Source: Liolophura sinensis (Eukaryota; Mollusca; Polyplacophora; Chitonida; Chitonidae). From it: a DNA stretch of 64,000 nucleotides. Position 1 is the stretch's first letter; each line of letters begins with the position of its first letter. This document shows, piece after piece, positions 12,931 through 23,800 of the stretch. The DNA lies in NCBI RefSeq assembly GCF_032854445.1, contig NC_088304.1, positions 13,651,704 through 13,715,703 of the forward strand. Direction: 5' to 3'. The position numbers and the translations under genes are program-made. Under the pieces are notes generated by a model. The model saw only the letters and a list, made by a program, of their open reading frames with translations. It searched no databases and was not told where the DNA came from.

Positions 12931-13687
12931 ATTGGAGATTTACTCTGTTCAGTGCTCTTCATGTGTCTAACCACCCATATGACCGTATAATCAGTGCATA
13001 TGTATAATACTGAAAAAATTAAGGTACTTGTAAAGTTGAAGTTGATGTCACGTGGTATCTAGAGTGACATCATTGCATTGAAGAATCTGCCTTCAGGTGT
13101 AATGTACTGTTGAGACACGGGTTAGCTATCAATACCGTTCAGCAACAATGTCTTTGCGCCAGCTAAATTAAAGGATGGTGCAAAGAAGAAGAAAAAAAAT
13201 CAAATAAATAAACAAACAGAAATTACCACATTCATATCAATTAAGACTGATAGCTGACTCGTTGCACTGACTATGTATAATGGCCCACGCGTGGTGTTTA
13301 CGACGATTCGCCCACGTGCTACCTCAGAGGTCATCGTGCCCCGACAGAGCGTACGGTCTGTTTATGTCGGTCGTTACTGGCATCACTAAAAGGATTTCGA
13401 AGTTCACTAGCAGGTCTGCCAGATTGCATGGCACTGGACTGACCAAAATCAACACGCCTGTCTGAGCGTGTTACTTTCTGACCACCCTTATATATTTCAC
13501 TTATATAAAGCTGTTTAGATTTATGCAAGCACGGATGCCATGGAGGAAATGACAGTGCCCGGAGCAAACAAACGACCTTTGTCAATATCTTTTTATCTTT
13601 TTAATTATAGTACACAAACAGTTTAGTAATATCGACCGGGATATCTGATGAAGGAAGCGATATGCGAACAAGCTTTAGCTCAGGAAA

Positions 13688-13899
13688 ATTTATTTATTTG
13701 AGAGGTGTTTTACGTACACCGTACTCAAGAATATTTCACTTATGTAAAAACGACTGGGTCTGTAGCAACTTGCGGATGGTTGTAGGTTTCCTCCGGGCTG
13801 TGCCCGGTTTCCTCCCACCATAATGCTGGCCGCCGTTGTATAAGTGAAATATTCTTGAGAATACAGCGTAAAACACAAATCAAATAAGTAAATAAATAA
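13688..13899. repeat. Inverted pair of SINE family A fragments
   Basis: A minus-strand tail fragment (13688-13747) is followed directly by a plus-strand 5'-truncated copy (13756-13899) carrying the 3' body and tail. The two conserved ends face each other and would base-pair in a transcript. Confidence 0.8.
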
Positions 13900-14010
13900 A
13901 AACGACCGTGCACCTCAGGTACACACAACCGTAATAAAATGGAACATCTACACTTTTGTGTATTGCAGGTACAAAACAGAACAAAAATGTGTATTGGTGA
14001 TACACACTGT

Positions 14011-14014
<4 letters not shown>

Positions 14015-14074
<60 letters not shown>
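14015..14074. repeat. (TA)n microsatellite, 60 bp
   Basis: Perfect alternating TA that runs straight into a minus-strand SINE family A fragment. Confidence 0.97.
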
Positions 14075-14077
<3 letters not shown>

Positions 14078-14185
14078 CAGAACTAGAGGGAAACCCACGA
14101 CCATCCGTAGGTTGCTGAAAGACCTCGCGCAGAGGAAACCAACTAGAATAAGTTGGACTTGAACTTACAGGCACCTGTAAATTGC
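14074..14185 (-). repeat. SINE family A fragment
   Basis: Contains GGGCAGAACTAGAGGGAAAC, CCATCCGTAGGTTGCTG and GTTGGACTTGAACTTACAG, the middle and box B part of the family. The tail appears replaced by the adjoining (TA)n tract. Confidence 0.75.
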
Positions 14186-15029
14186 GCTTTTGGAATCATT
14201 TGAATTATACCGGCCATTATAATTTACATGCTTTTATTTATATATTTGTTTATTTATTTATTTTCTTAGTTGGTTTTGAACGCTCATACTGAAACGTACA
14301 TGTATATAGAATCATTTTTACGCATGCACTGCTGGAGGAAACGGGATAAACTGAATCCTTCGTGCCCAGCACTTAAAATATCGATTATATAACATTAATA
14401 AGACCTAGCTGTTGGTTCCACATTTCATCTTGCTTGTCTAGCCTTGCAGATATACATATAGAAGGAAAGTGGGAAAGTTCGTCAAAAACTTGCAAAAGAT
14501 CTGTGGTTCACACCGGTTTTCTCCATACCCATAGCATTGGCAGCCATCAGGTAAGTAAGTTGATTCTTCCGATGCAGGATTTGTATATATAGTATAAACC
14601 CGTGACTCACGTTCCTATTTGCTTATAATTAAAATTTTAAAGAAAGTACATGTTACAGTAAAATTGCAACACCATGTTGCTTATAGCTCGTCGCGTGTAT
14701 ACAGAGTTAGAAATTTGAAGCGGTGCATTTGGAATTTATGTATACTCTCTAGTCGAAGAAGTCAGATAATGTGGTAGGCCTATATTTGTTTACAATTTAC
14801 GTCGACTCTTCATTGTTGCATCATTCTCAAATAAACATGCATTACATCTCTTAAGCCACTGCATACCCATCACAGGCCGAAATTTTGAACCTTGCTGCAT
14901 GAAAGCTAGTTTAAAAAAGAAAATTAAACGTGTGGAGTTTATATACATATATAGTGCCATTTATTATTTCGCCCCTTCATATATAGCCTACTTGAAAAAA
15001 AAAATTGATAGCTGTTGTTTAACTCCATA

Positions 15030-15278
15030 CACTCAAAAATTGATATGTTAATTTTAACAGAATGACTGTTGTCTGAGCGATGCTTATGTTATTATAACAC
15101 AATATTCTGTCATATTCATCATAATATTCTGTTAGTCTAATATAATCTTTATATTGAATTAATAGAGTATGAGCGTTATATTTAACAGAATAATCTGTTG
15201 CAAAAGCAGAATACATTCTAGCATCAACTCAGACAACTCAGACTTTCCTTTAAATTTAACAGATTATTTTTTGGAGTG
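15030..15278. mobile_element. MITE with TA target-site duplication (Tc1/mariner type)
   Basis: Left end CACTCAAAAATTGATATGTT (15030) and right end ATTATTTTTTGGAGTG (to 15278) form imperfect inverted repeats of about 28 bp: CACTC, an A-run, then a TATGTTAA/TCTGTTAA block. TA flanks both sides (15028-15029 and 15279-15280). The 249-bp interior has no coding capacity. A partial relative lies near 53640-53780. Assignment to Tc1/mariner rests on the TA duplication only. Confidence 0.65.
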
Positions 15279-15734
15279 TATACTCAAGAAGTTATTACTT
15301 ATGCAATGGTATTCAGCTCATGGGCGGGGTGCCCGACGTATATTACCAACCCTTAACATACCGGTACCATATTCGTGACAATATACATGCAGTTTCAACT
15401 AACGTTAGGCTATAGACTGCACAAACGTCGTCGACCGCTTTTATATTGCCACCACGAACCCATAAATTAACATGCAGTTTGAGAGCTTGAGTTGAAAATA
15501 TGCATGTGTATTAAAGGACCGGTATGTTTCAAAATATGCCCAAAAAACTCCTGTCTGATCGAGACGAAAGAATCTCCAGGGTTCAAGGACGAAAATGCAT
15601 GATGTTTTCATGACAAAAACCCTTGGCAAAAGGCCCTTCCTTTACTTGATAGAGTAAACATACAAAGTCCAGTACCATAAAGGTAGTGCATGTATATGTT
15701 TTCTGCTTTTATTTGAAATAACAAAAACATTTTT

Positions 15735-15825
15735 TTCAAGGACACAATACATGCTAGCCCAAGCTAGCTGGACAATACCATATCGTAGCTACCAGCCAGC
15801 TTGGGCTAAAAACATGTTTTCATGT
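15735..15825. repeat. Short hairpin, TAGCCCAAGCTAGCTGG inverted repeat
   Basis: TAGCCCAAGCTAGCTGG near 15754 and CCAGCCAGCTTGGGCTA near 15792 are inverted copies with one mismatch, separated by about 21 bp. A related AGCTAGCCCAAACCTCAGC segment occurs near 55537. Confidence 0.65.
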
Positions 15826-16130
15826 TAATCTTATGATCAAAAATGCCGTTTCATAGGTTTATAAAACACAAAAACCTATGTAATTTAATTTAGGGACAAC
15901 TTGCCTGGTCCACTGCTTGTTTCAAGGACAACGTCCCGTTGTACTTGAAATCATTGTACGGATCATTTTATCACGTTTTCCAGTCGATGACTACCCTTGT
16001 TTTTGAAACATGGTGATAATTTTTTCACATTTTTCAGTGGACAACAGCTTCGTCCGTTTGCCATGAAACGTGCAGACCATTTCACCACGTTCGTCAATTT
16101 TTCGTATCTTCTCTCATAAACGACATCGCG

Positions 16131-16371
16131 CTGCCTCCGTGGCCGAGGGGGTTAGCACACCAGTGCAGCGCAATGAACCAGGAGCCTCTCACCAATGCGT
16201 TCGCTGTGAGTTCAAGTCCAGCTCATGCTGGCTTCCTCTCCAGCTGTACCTGTGGATGGTCTTGGGTTTCCCCCGAGCCCTGCCCAGTTTCCTCTCACCA
16301 TAATGCTGGCAGCCATCGTATAAGTGAAACTTTCTTCAGTACGGCGTATAACACCAATCAAATAAATAAAT
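16131..16371 (+). repeat. SINE family A, full length, in the inverted-repeat loop
   Basis: tRNA-like head with box B GTGAGTTCAAGTCC, full body and AATAAATAAAT tail. Near-identical flanks GACATCGC (left) and GACGTCGC (right) look like a target-site duplication. Confidence 0.88.
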
Positions 16372-16503
16372 GACGTCGCCTTGTTGCAGAATAACACAAG
16401 ACAACGTCTTTTAATAAAAAAAGTTATAAAGAAATATGTGTTACGGTGTTTTGTGAAAGTGGCCCCTGGTCCACTGACGAACGGGGCAAAATGATCTGGG
16501 CCG

Positions 16504-16639
16504 AGTTGTTCAAAAGTGTATTAAGGCTTAAGCTCGCTACTAACTTTAGTCCAGACTAAAGTGCCATTACCTTTGTATTAGAATGAAACTGGTATTAAGA
16601 TTTAAGCCTGGCTTAACTTTAATACACTTTTGAACAACT
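16504..16639. mobile_element. 136-bp MITE with long terminal inverted repeats
   Basis: The first 20 bases, AGTTGTTCAAAAGTGTATTA, are exactly inverted at the right end (to 16639). The interior continues as an imperfect palindrome (GGCTTAAGC facing AAGCCTGGCTTAA). No clear target-site duplication was identified, so the superfamily is unknown. Confidence 0.75.
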
Positions 16640-17797
16640 GACCTCGCACTTTTCATGGCAAACGGACAATGCTGTGGTTCACTTAAAAACGTGACAAATT
16701 CTCTCCATGTTCCAAGAACAATGGTCGTGGTCGACTTGAAAACGTGACAGGATGATCCGCATGTTTCAAAAACAAACGGATCTGATCGACTGAAGCTCTT
16801 AACAAAATGATTCGCATCATTTCAAGGACAAAATTCTGTCAAGATAAATGGGAAACGAAATGGAAAGCGTATGTCACTTTCTAAAACAACAATATAAATT
16901 TGCTATTTTTCACGAAAACTGTCGACGTGTTCCAAGACTTAACAATCTGCAGAGAAGGTTAAAAGAACCTTTTGCAGTTATCGTCACTGCATTTTGTTTT
17001 ACCTAATTCTGTTTCAGCCACGATGGTAGGGGGCGGGAAAGTTGCCACTTTATAAACAATTACATGAACAGCTGTAAAAAAAGAACTGATAAGGGGCCGT
17101 TTTTCACCGATTACGTGTGACCATTTGGCAATTATCACACTCGCCGTCGCTATTATGGCTTTACTCTGTATGCTGTAGTCTTTCACAATGCATACTCAAC
17201 AGAATGTAAAGGCACGAAACAATTTTGTAATGTTTTCTTTCAATCTTAAATCACGTTGTTACAACTATTTACTGGAAGATGTACCACACGACGCCACACC
17301 CTTATGACGTATGCCTTTATGAAAGGGCCCAACGCGAGTTAATCCAATATTCCACATTTTAAAGTTTTACCGGTTTGTATGACCAGGCTCGGGTTTGAAC
17401 ATGAATTGTCCTTTTATGAGGCTGACGCTCTAACTTTACCCGCTACCGCTAGCTGCGTATGCGAGTTATTCCCCTTCGTGCGCTCGAAAATTATCTCCCC
17501 TTGACAATCACGCACTTTCTTTTCTTCGACGTATGGTCGATTGAAAATGTTATCGCGTAACTGTATGGCATTGTTTCTGTCGTTAACATTATGGCCTTAA
17601 GTACTCTATGTTGTATTAAAGCCTAAGTGCGGTAACCTGCTGAATGCTTTTCAAACAATGGTCCTAAAATCCACATTTTGAGAAATGTCTTTGATGGTTT
17701 TTTTTTGTTACTTTGCCAAAATATATGTACAAAATAATGCAGTTATTAAAAAATCAAAAAGGAGTATTTATGGACATATTTTGCAGTGACTATTTAT

Positions 17798-17990
17798 TTA
17801 TTTAACTCATTGGATTTTTACGCTGTACAATTTCACTTGTGCAGCGTTATGGTGGTAAGAGACTGGGCAGATCCATGTTGAAAGTTATGAAAATCCACAA
17901 ATTACAGGTCTTCCCACATGACCGTCTGGTATCCGTGAGCCAGCACGTGCTGCACTTGAACATACAGCGATTGCAATGGACAAGAGGCTT
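17798..17990 (-). repeat. SINE family A, strongly diverged
   Basis: TTTATTTAACTCATTGGA, TTTCACTTGTGCAGCGTTATGG and CTGCACTTGAACATACAGCG are recognisable in order on the plus strand, but many positions have changed. This is an old insertion. Confidence 0.6.
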
Positions 17991-18400
17991 CTGTTTTCAG
18001 ACCTTGTTTTAGTGTTTGAATATATACACATAAACAAAACTGGTCATTTTCTTTCAGCTGAATGAAGAGAAAATAATTTTGTTCAAACGGTTGTAAACCA
18101 TTCGAAGCACTTCATTCCTTTCATCTATGCAAGAGCTCAAAAGAATATTTCATCTCTCTAATGCTTCAACCTTTTCACATGTTTGCAAGCGGTTCAAGCA
18201 TATTCCGAAGGCATTTTACTGTGTTGGCTGATATAACTATACTTTTTCTTAAGCTATGATATTGACCAATAAAACGAGTGTACTTTTGTCTCCAAAATCA
18301 AATTAACAGTGTGTATAAATTGCACTGCAAGTTGTTTTTTCATATGCGAAAAAATTGGAATTAGGGTAGTCCCATTTTGTGCAACTGAAATTCAGCTTAA

Positions 18401-18831
18401 AGGGCCGTTTTCACCAGAACATATGTGTATCCCGCTGCAGCTCTCATAGCGTTTAACGCATGATGTCCGATTCGCTTTATCAAATAACGCTCGATTCTTT
18501 CAACTTCCAAAATTATTCTCACTTTTACTTCCATCTTTCACTTTGTGATGTTTCTAGAAACACTGAATAAATAATGTACATGTATCCAGATTCAATACAC
18601 GACAATTTCTACCAGCCGATCAAACCAAAAGACGCAACGGGAAACGCGGTGAAATCAGTCGAGGGTGTGACTGGATGTGGAAAACGCTGTGGCTATTTAC
18701 AGTGCGATTCCTGCTGCGATTTTAGTGGAGGCGGTTGTGCTTATTTCTATTAGAAGTGATCCACTGCGGGTGCCATAGCGGGAACCATTGCGAGAATCGC
18801 TGCGATTATCAGACTCCGTGGAAACGGCCCT
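18401..18831. mobile_element. piggyBac-like MITE with TTAA target-site duplication
   Basis: The element begins AGGGCCGTTTTCAC and ends GTGGAAACGGCCCT, 13 of 14 matching as inverted repeats. It is flanked on both sides by TTAA (18397-18400 and 18832-18835), the duplication typical of piggyBac elements (established knowledge). The 431-bp interior has no transposase frame. It contains short GCTGCGAT/CCGCTGCAG-like repeats. Confidence 0.75.
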
Positions 18832-19209
18832 TTAAAGTGATTATAAATACTTTATTTACTTGCGTTAAAAAATGCAGAACAAGGTGAATTATCAAGATGA
18901 AATGATGTTTATTTCAATGCACTAACCAAACAATCAATCAATTTACATAGCACTTATGCTGTTTGAAAGACCGTTCCCCTTATTGACTTCCATGATAAGT
19001 GTTTATCTCTCTGCTAACACAAAGGCAGATGTAACACCAAATGCAGGCAACTCCACACGTACAGGTAACATCATTAAACAGAATAGGATTAACATAATAC
19101 TGTGTCTAGAAAATCAAGTCATAAATTACACTTTTTGACGAGTGATCGAATATTATGAAACTACTTTCATGTCCCTGACAAAGTTTTCCAATACAGCCTC
19201 TTTAATACA

Positions 19210-19466
19210 GGGGCCTCCGTGGCTCAGTCGGTTAGCGCGCTAGCGCAGCGTAATGACCCAGGAGCCTCTCACCAATGCGGTTGCTGTGAGTTCAAGTCCA
19301 GCTCATGCTGGCTTCCTCTCCGCCATAAGCGAGAAGGTCTGTCAGCAACCTGTGGATGGTTGTGGGTTTCCCCCTGGCTCTGCCCGGTTTCCACCCACCA
19401 TAATGCTGGCCGCTGTCGTATAAGTGAAATATTCTTGAGTACGGCGTAAAACACCAATCAAATAAA
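19210..19466 (+). repeat. SINE family A, intact young copy
   Basis: Flanked by an exact 11-bp duplication TCTTTAATACA (19199-19209 and 19467-19477). The head has a box A-like GTGGCTCAGTCGGTTAGCG and, at 19288-19299, the box B-like GAGTTCAAGTCC. These are the internal RNA polymerase III promoter elements of tRNA-derived SINEs. A conserved 3' body and CAAATAAAT tail follow. Good type copy for the family. Confidence 0.95.
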
Positions 19467-19503
19467 TCTTTAATACAACTCTTCTTCACTATAATGCCTT
19501 CAT

Positions 19504-19673
19504 TATATTTATTTACTTATTTATTTGCTTTGTGTTTTACGCCTTGCTAAAGAATATTTCACTTATACGGCTGCCAGCATTATGGTGGGAGGAAACTGGG
19601 CAGAACCCGGAGAAACCCATAGCATGTTGCTGGCAGACCTTTCCACCTAGGGCCGGAGACGAAGCCAGCGAGA
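19504..19673 (-). repeat. SINE family A, 5'-truncated
   Basis: The conserved 3' body only, flanked by CCTTCATT on both sides (19496-19503 and 19675-19682). Truncation at the 5' end with a target duplication fits LINE-driven reverse transcription. Confidence 0.82.
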
Positions 19674-19809
19674 CCCTTCATTGTAACATGTGAATATAGA
19701 CAGCAGTTATGTCACTAAGGTGTAGACCCTCCCCACCCACTATTTTCACCAAGCTGTTGTTGTACACAAGTGTAAATACTTTAAAAAGTTTTAGCCTTTT
19801 TTTGTTTAG

Positions 19810-19960
19810 ATTTATTTATTTATTTATTTGATTGGTGTTTTACGCCGTACTCAAGAATATGTCACTTACACAACGGCGGCCAGCATTATGGTAGGAGGAA
19901 ACTGGGCACAGCCTGGGGGAATCCCACTACCAACCGCAGGTTGCTGACAGACCTTTCCAC
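19810..19960 (-). repeat. SINE family A, 5'-truncated
   Basis: Tail and 3' body on the minus strand, flanked by TTTTTGTTTAG and TTTTTCGTTTAG, a slightly eroded duplication. Third SINE within 750 bp, inverted relative to the 19210 copy. Confidence 0.82.
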
Positions 19961-20444
19961 TTTTTCGTTTAGTGGCTCTTTTCCTATTTGATGTATGCCA
20001 CAGGCTATCAGTTGCTAAAGAACTTAATACTAGTACATACACAAGATATAAAAATGAAAGGAAGTTTTGTCCCCCAACAACAACAATGTTATAATGATAG
20101 AGAGGTGAACAGCAACAAACTACAGATACAGTCCAAAACATACACTGGTTATATGATAACACAGTCAACACAGTACAACTACACAACATTAGAAGAATAG
20201 TGTAACTGTGAAAAAAAGGAAAGGCTCATTTTCACTCGATATTTCGGCACTTTGTTTTTCCATCATCAGGAGAACTCAATTTCACGGTGAGATATATACA
20301 GAGATATGGAGACAAAGACAAAAAATGCATAGCATTTTAAAATAATAACAGAAGAATAAAAGAGCAAGATGATACAACAGATAGATATTATCTGAACAAT
20401 ATTCTATACTGAAATATATTTCTGTATTTAATGCCATGGTTAAC

Positions 20445-20446
<2 letters not shown>

Positions 20447-20487
<41 letters not shown>
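20447..20487. repeat. (TA)n microsatellite
   Basis: About 40 bp of alternating AT/TA ending in ACACACAC. Confidence 0.95.
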
Positions 20488-20495
<8 letters not shown>

Positions 20496-20618
20496 GGTAC
20501 AGTGATAGTGACAAAATACAGCAATGTCCACCATGAAATTCAGTTCTAATGATGGCAAAATATAGTGCTGAAATACTGAGTCAAAATGATCCTTGCTTTT
20601 TTCGGAGTTACTCGCCTC

Positions 20619-20624
20619 TTTATT
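20619..20624 (-). terminator. Candidate EIF2B1 polyadenylation signal
   Basis: AATAAA on the minus strand, about 205 bp past the EIF2B1 stop. Position is plausible, but use is unverified. Confidence 0.4.
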
Positions 20625-20828
20625 ATGTTAAACTAATCAGTGAGAAAAATAACTGTACAGTATATACAGCTGAAAATCCATTTAATGGTAAAAATGTAGA
20701 CAAAACTGATCATATTGCTGATCACACAAATAGAAATTCAGTTGACATTTTTGTCCTTTCACGTAAACACAGTTCAAACTGCTCACAGTGTCAGGACTGA
20801 AAAGCAGACACAAGAAATACAGTTGGCG

Positions 20829-23800
20829 CTATAAATACAGTTTAATGAGTTCATCGCTGACAGCTGAGGGGGTAAGGATGCCGAGATCAGTGAAGAGGAG
20901 AGAGATGTAGAGAGGGGGCGTGTAGTCTACTAGAGGGTGCTCCTTGTCAAGGTCAGCTTTCGACTTCAACACTTTGGCCTGATACTGAAACAGGAACACA
21001 CAGAGTGAATGAGTGTTTGGGGTTTAACGTCGCGCTCAACAATTTTTCAGTCATATGACTACGAAGGAATCCCTAGAGTGCATGTAATGTACCTCCCTGT
21101 TGCAGGACGGATTTCCACCGCTCTTTTACCTAGTGCTGCTTCACTGAGACGACGTACCGAAGGCAAGTCCCGAGCCATTATACTGATACGGGTCAACCAG
21201 TCTTCATGCTGAACGCCAGGTGAGGAAGTTACAACTTCCTCTTTTGAGGTCTTAGGTGTGACTTGACCCAGGATTGATCCTGGATCTACAGCTCCCGAAG
21301 CAGATGCTCAGGACACACAGACAGACGTACGGTCATCAATACAGCTATATAACACATTTATCACCTGTCTTCATTAGTTTTTGAAGAGTAGAAAGGTGAG
21401 GTGAAGGAATCATTTTTGCAAATCTTCACTGTCAACCTAAAAGATACCAGAAATGTAGCGTGGTTTAAATTTGAAGACAAATGAAACAATTATTTACAGA
21501 AATAAATCTAACAATAAAATGTCACGGAAAATACTGTTAAATATTGATTAAATCTGATCAGTGAACTTCATTTGGGATTATTATAAGGACTGATAAAAAC
21601 TGATTTCAAATTATTTATTTATTTGAATGGTGTACGCCGTACTCAGAAATATTTCACTTATACAACGGCGGCCAGCATTATGGTGGGAGGAAACCAAGCA
21701 CAGACCTGGGGAAACTCACGACCATCCGCAGGTTGCTGACAGACCTCCCCACGTATTGACGGAGAGGAAGCCAGCACAAGCTGGACTTGAACTCACAGCT
21801 ACCGCATTGGTGAGAGGCCCCTAGGTAAGTGCACTGCGCTAACCAACCGAGCCACAGAGGCCCCTGATTTCAAATTATAATTTCATATTGTTTATATTTT
21901 ATCTAAAATGTTTCCTAAATATGTTCTGTATTTTTATTTTTTCTCTTTTTCTGACAAATATATTGTTTAGGAAGACAATGATAAATAAGCCACTGAAAAA
22001 TCAAGAAAATGAGATTCCCACCCAATGTAATATAGTAACAAATTCATTCACATGGAAATCTACCTATCTACAACCCTCTGAATGTTTGTATTACAAATGA
22101 ACATCAAACAGGATCAAAGCTAAGTTCACAAAGGCTATTCATTGTTAGTTTGATTTATTGATTTACCTTGAACTGATTAGGAATATCTTGCTGATTAAGA
22201 GGGTACAGACGAACAAATTTAAAACTTTCCGCCAGAACATATACAGGCTTGTTCATCTCCCGGGCTGATATTGCCAGCGCAAATGTTCCTATCTGTAAAA
22301 CAAAAGAGTCGGTCAGTGAATCCCCTATTATTTCAGGGAGCTTTTTTTCACTAAACTGGTACAGAAAATCATAGTAATTTACAGTAAGTAGCACAGAAGT
22401 TCACACTATTTTGCAGGAACTAATCATCCTTCCGTATTCCTGTTCATACCACAAGATGACGAACATCATCTCTTACACATCATCTTCCACCAAAACGTGA
22501 ATGCAAAAACTGAATGCAAAAACTGAATGCAAAAACAATTCAAGTTGAAGACTGGACTCCAAAATTCACACATAGTTAACACAGTGTAAACATAGGGAAG
22601 ATGGCAATCTATTTACAGTGTTAACCAGAGAAATGAACAAATGTGAGTCACAATGTTGTCACCTCAGTATCTTTGTCTCCATCAAAAAATAAAAACAGCC
22701 CGTTCAAATCAATGGGGGCCTGTCAAATGCCCGGAAGTAACACCTTAACGTAATTACATTTATGTCAAAAGTTCCTTTCCCAGCTCAACATGTTGATGTC
22801 ACATTATATTTATTTATTTATTTGATTGGTGTTTTACGCTGTACTCAAGAATATTTCACTTATACAACGGTGGCCAGCATTATGGTAGGATGAGACTGGG
22901 GGGAAACCCACGACCATCTGCAGGTTGCTGAAGGACCTTCTGGGTCATTATGCTGTGCTAGTGTGCTCACCAACTGAGCCATCACATTATAGACAATATG
23001 ACGTTACAATGGAAACTGATACATTGTAACAGTGTGGACATTGCGATACAATCCACTCTTGACGAACAATTGTTCGAGGTTCTGCTTCACACGAGCACCA
23101 TCTCAAACGATTAAAAAAATATGCCGCCTTCCCAATGAAGATATTGCCTAGAGATAGAGATGGATATGGATGGACGGACGGACGGACGGACAGGCAGACA
23201 AAAATGCCATAACACTAAATGACCCTGACATAGGAGACACGAGGACAGGCTACACAAAAAGGTCTACATCGCAGCAGAAGAGACTGCTTTCTTCTGTGAC
23301 GCTGCATGGCTAACATACTACACGGCTGCTTTATGAACACACATGCACCCATAATTGTAAAGGAAGTACCCGTAGTAAAGGAAAGAATAAAGGAGTTCCT
23401 AGCTGTGAACCTTGTACAAAAACTTTTACCTTGTTTATTATGCCACCGTTTTCCACGACCCCTTCAGCACCGACCAGGCAAATGTCTACCTTCTCCATCA
23501 CATACCTACAGCACCAGACAAATATACCTTGATAAAAATGCCCACTTTAACAACAACTTGCAGGTATTTTCAAAAATGTGGGCAATATTTTGACTTTTGC
23601 ATAGGTCTATAGTAAACCAACCAAGAGCAATATGGAATAATGATGTCAGCTGTCGATAATGCCATATTTGGAAATTTTACCAAGAAGGTGTAAAGCAGCA
23701 AAAAAATGATATGGGGAAATTTGTTACTATAATAGCAGCACAACATGTGTGCCATGGTTTGATGTGCCTATTCAAATTTTACTAAAGAGTTTTGTATCAA

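Larger units (their letters stand above)
15935..16835. repeat. Large imperfect inverted repeat split by insertions
   Basis: The left arm (about 15935-16073) and right arm (16646-16835) are inverted relatives. For example GTCCGTTTGCCATGAAACG at 16052 pairs with its inverted copy starting at 16646. Each arm is built of diverged units of about 65 bp of the type CATGNNGATCATTTTRTCACG. A family A SINE and a separate MITE sit in the loop, so the inverted repeat predates both. Confidence 0.65.
11832..20828. other. Intergenic: SINEs, MITEs, (TA)n, no coding exon found
   Basis: Lies between the PPTC7-like start and the EIF2B1 stop. It holds (TA)n tracts near 12475-12508, 12850-12925, 14015-14074 and 20447-20487, MITE-like elements at 15030-15278, 16504-16639 and 18401-18831, a large inverted repeat around 15935-16835, and a SINE cluster at 19210-19960. 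Open frames here are short and repeat-derived. Nothing recognisable as a gene was seen. Confidence 0.7.
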
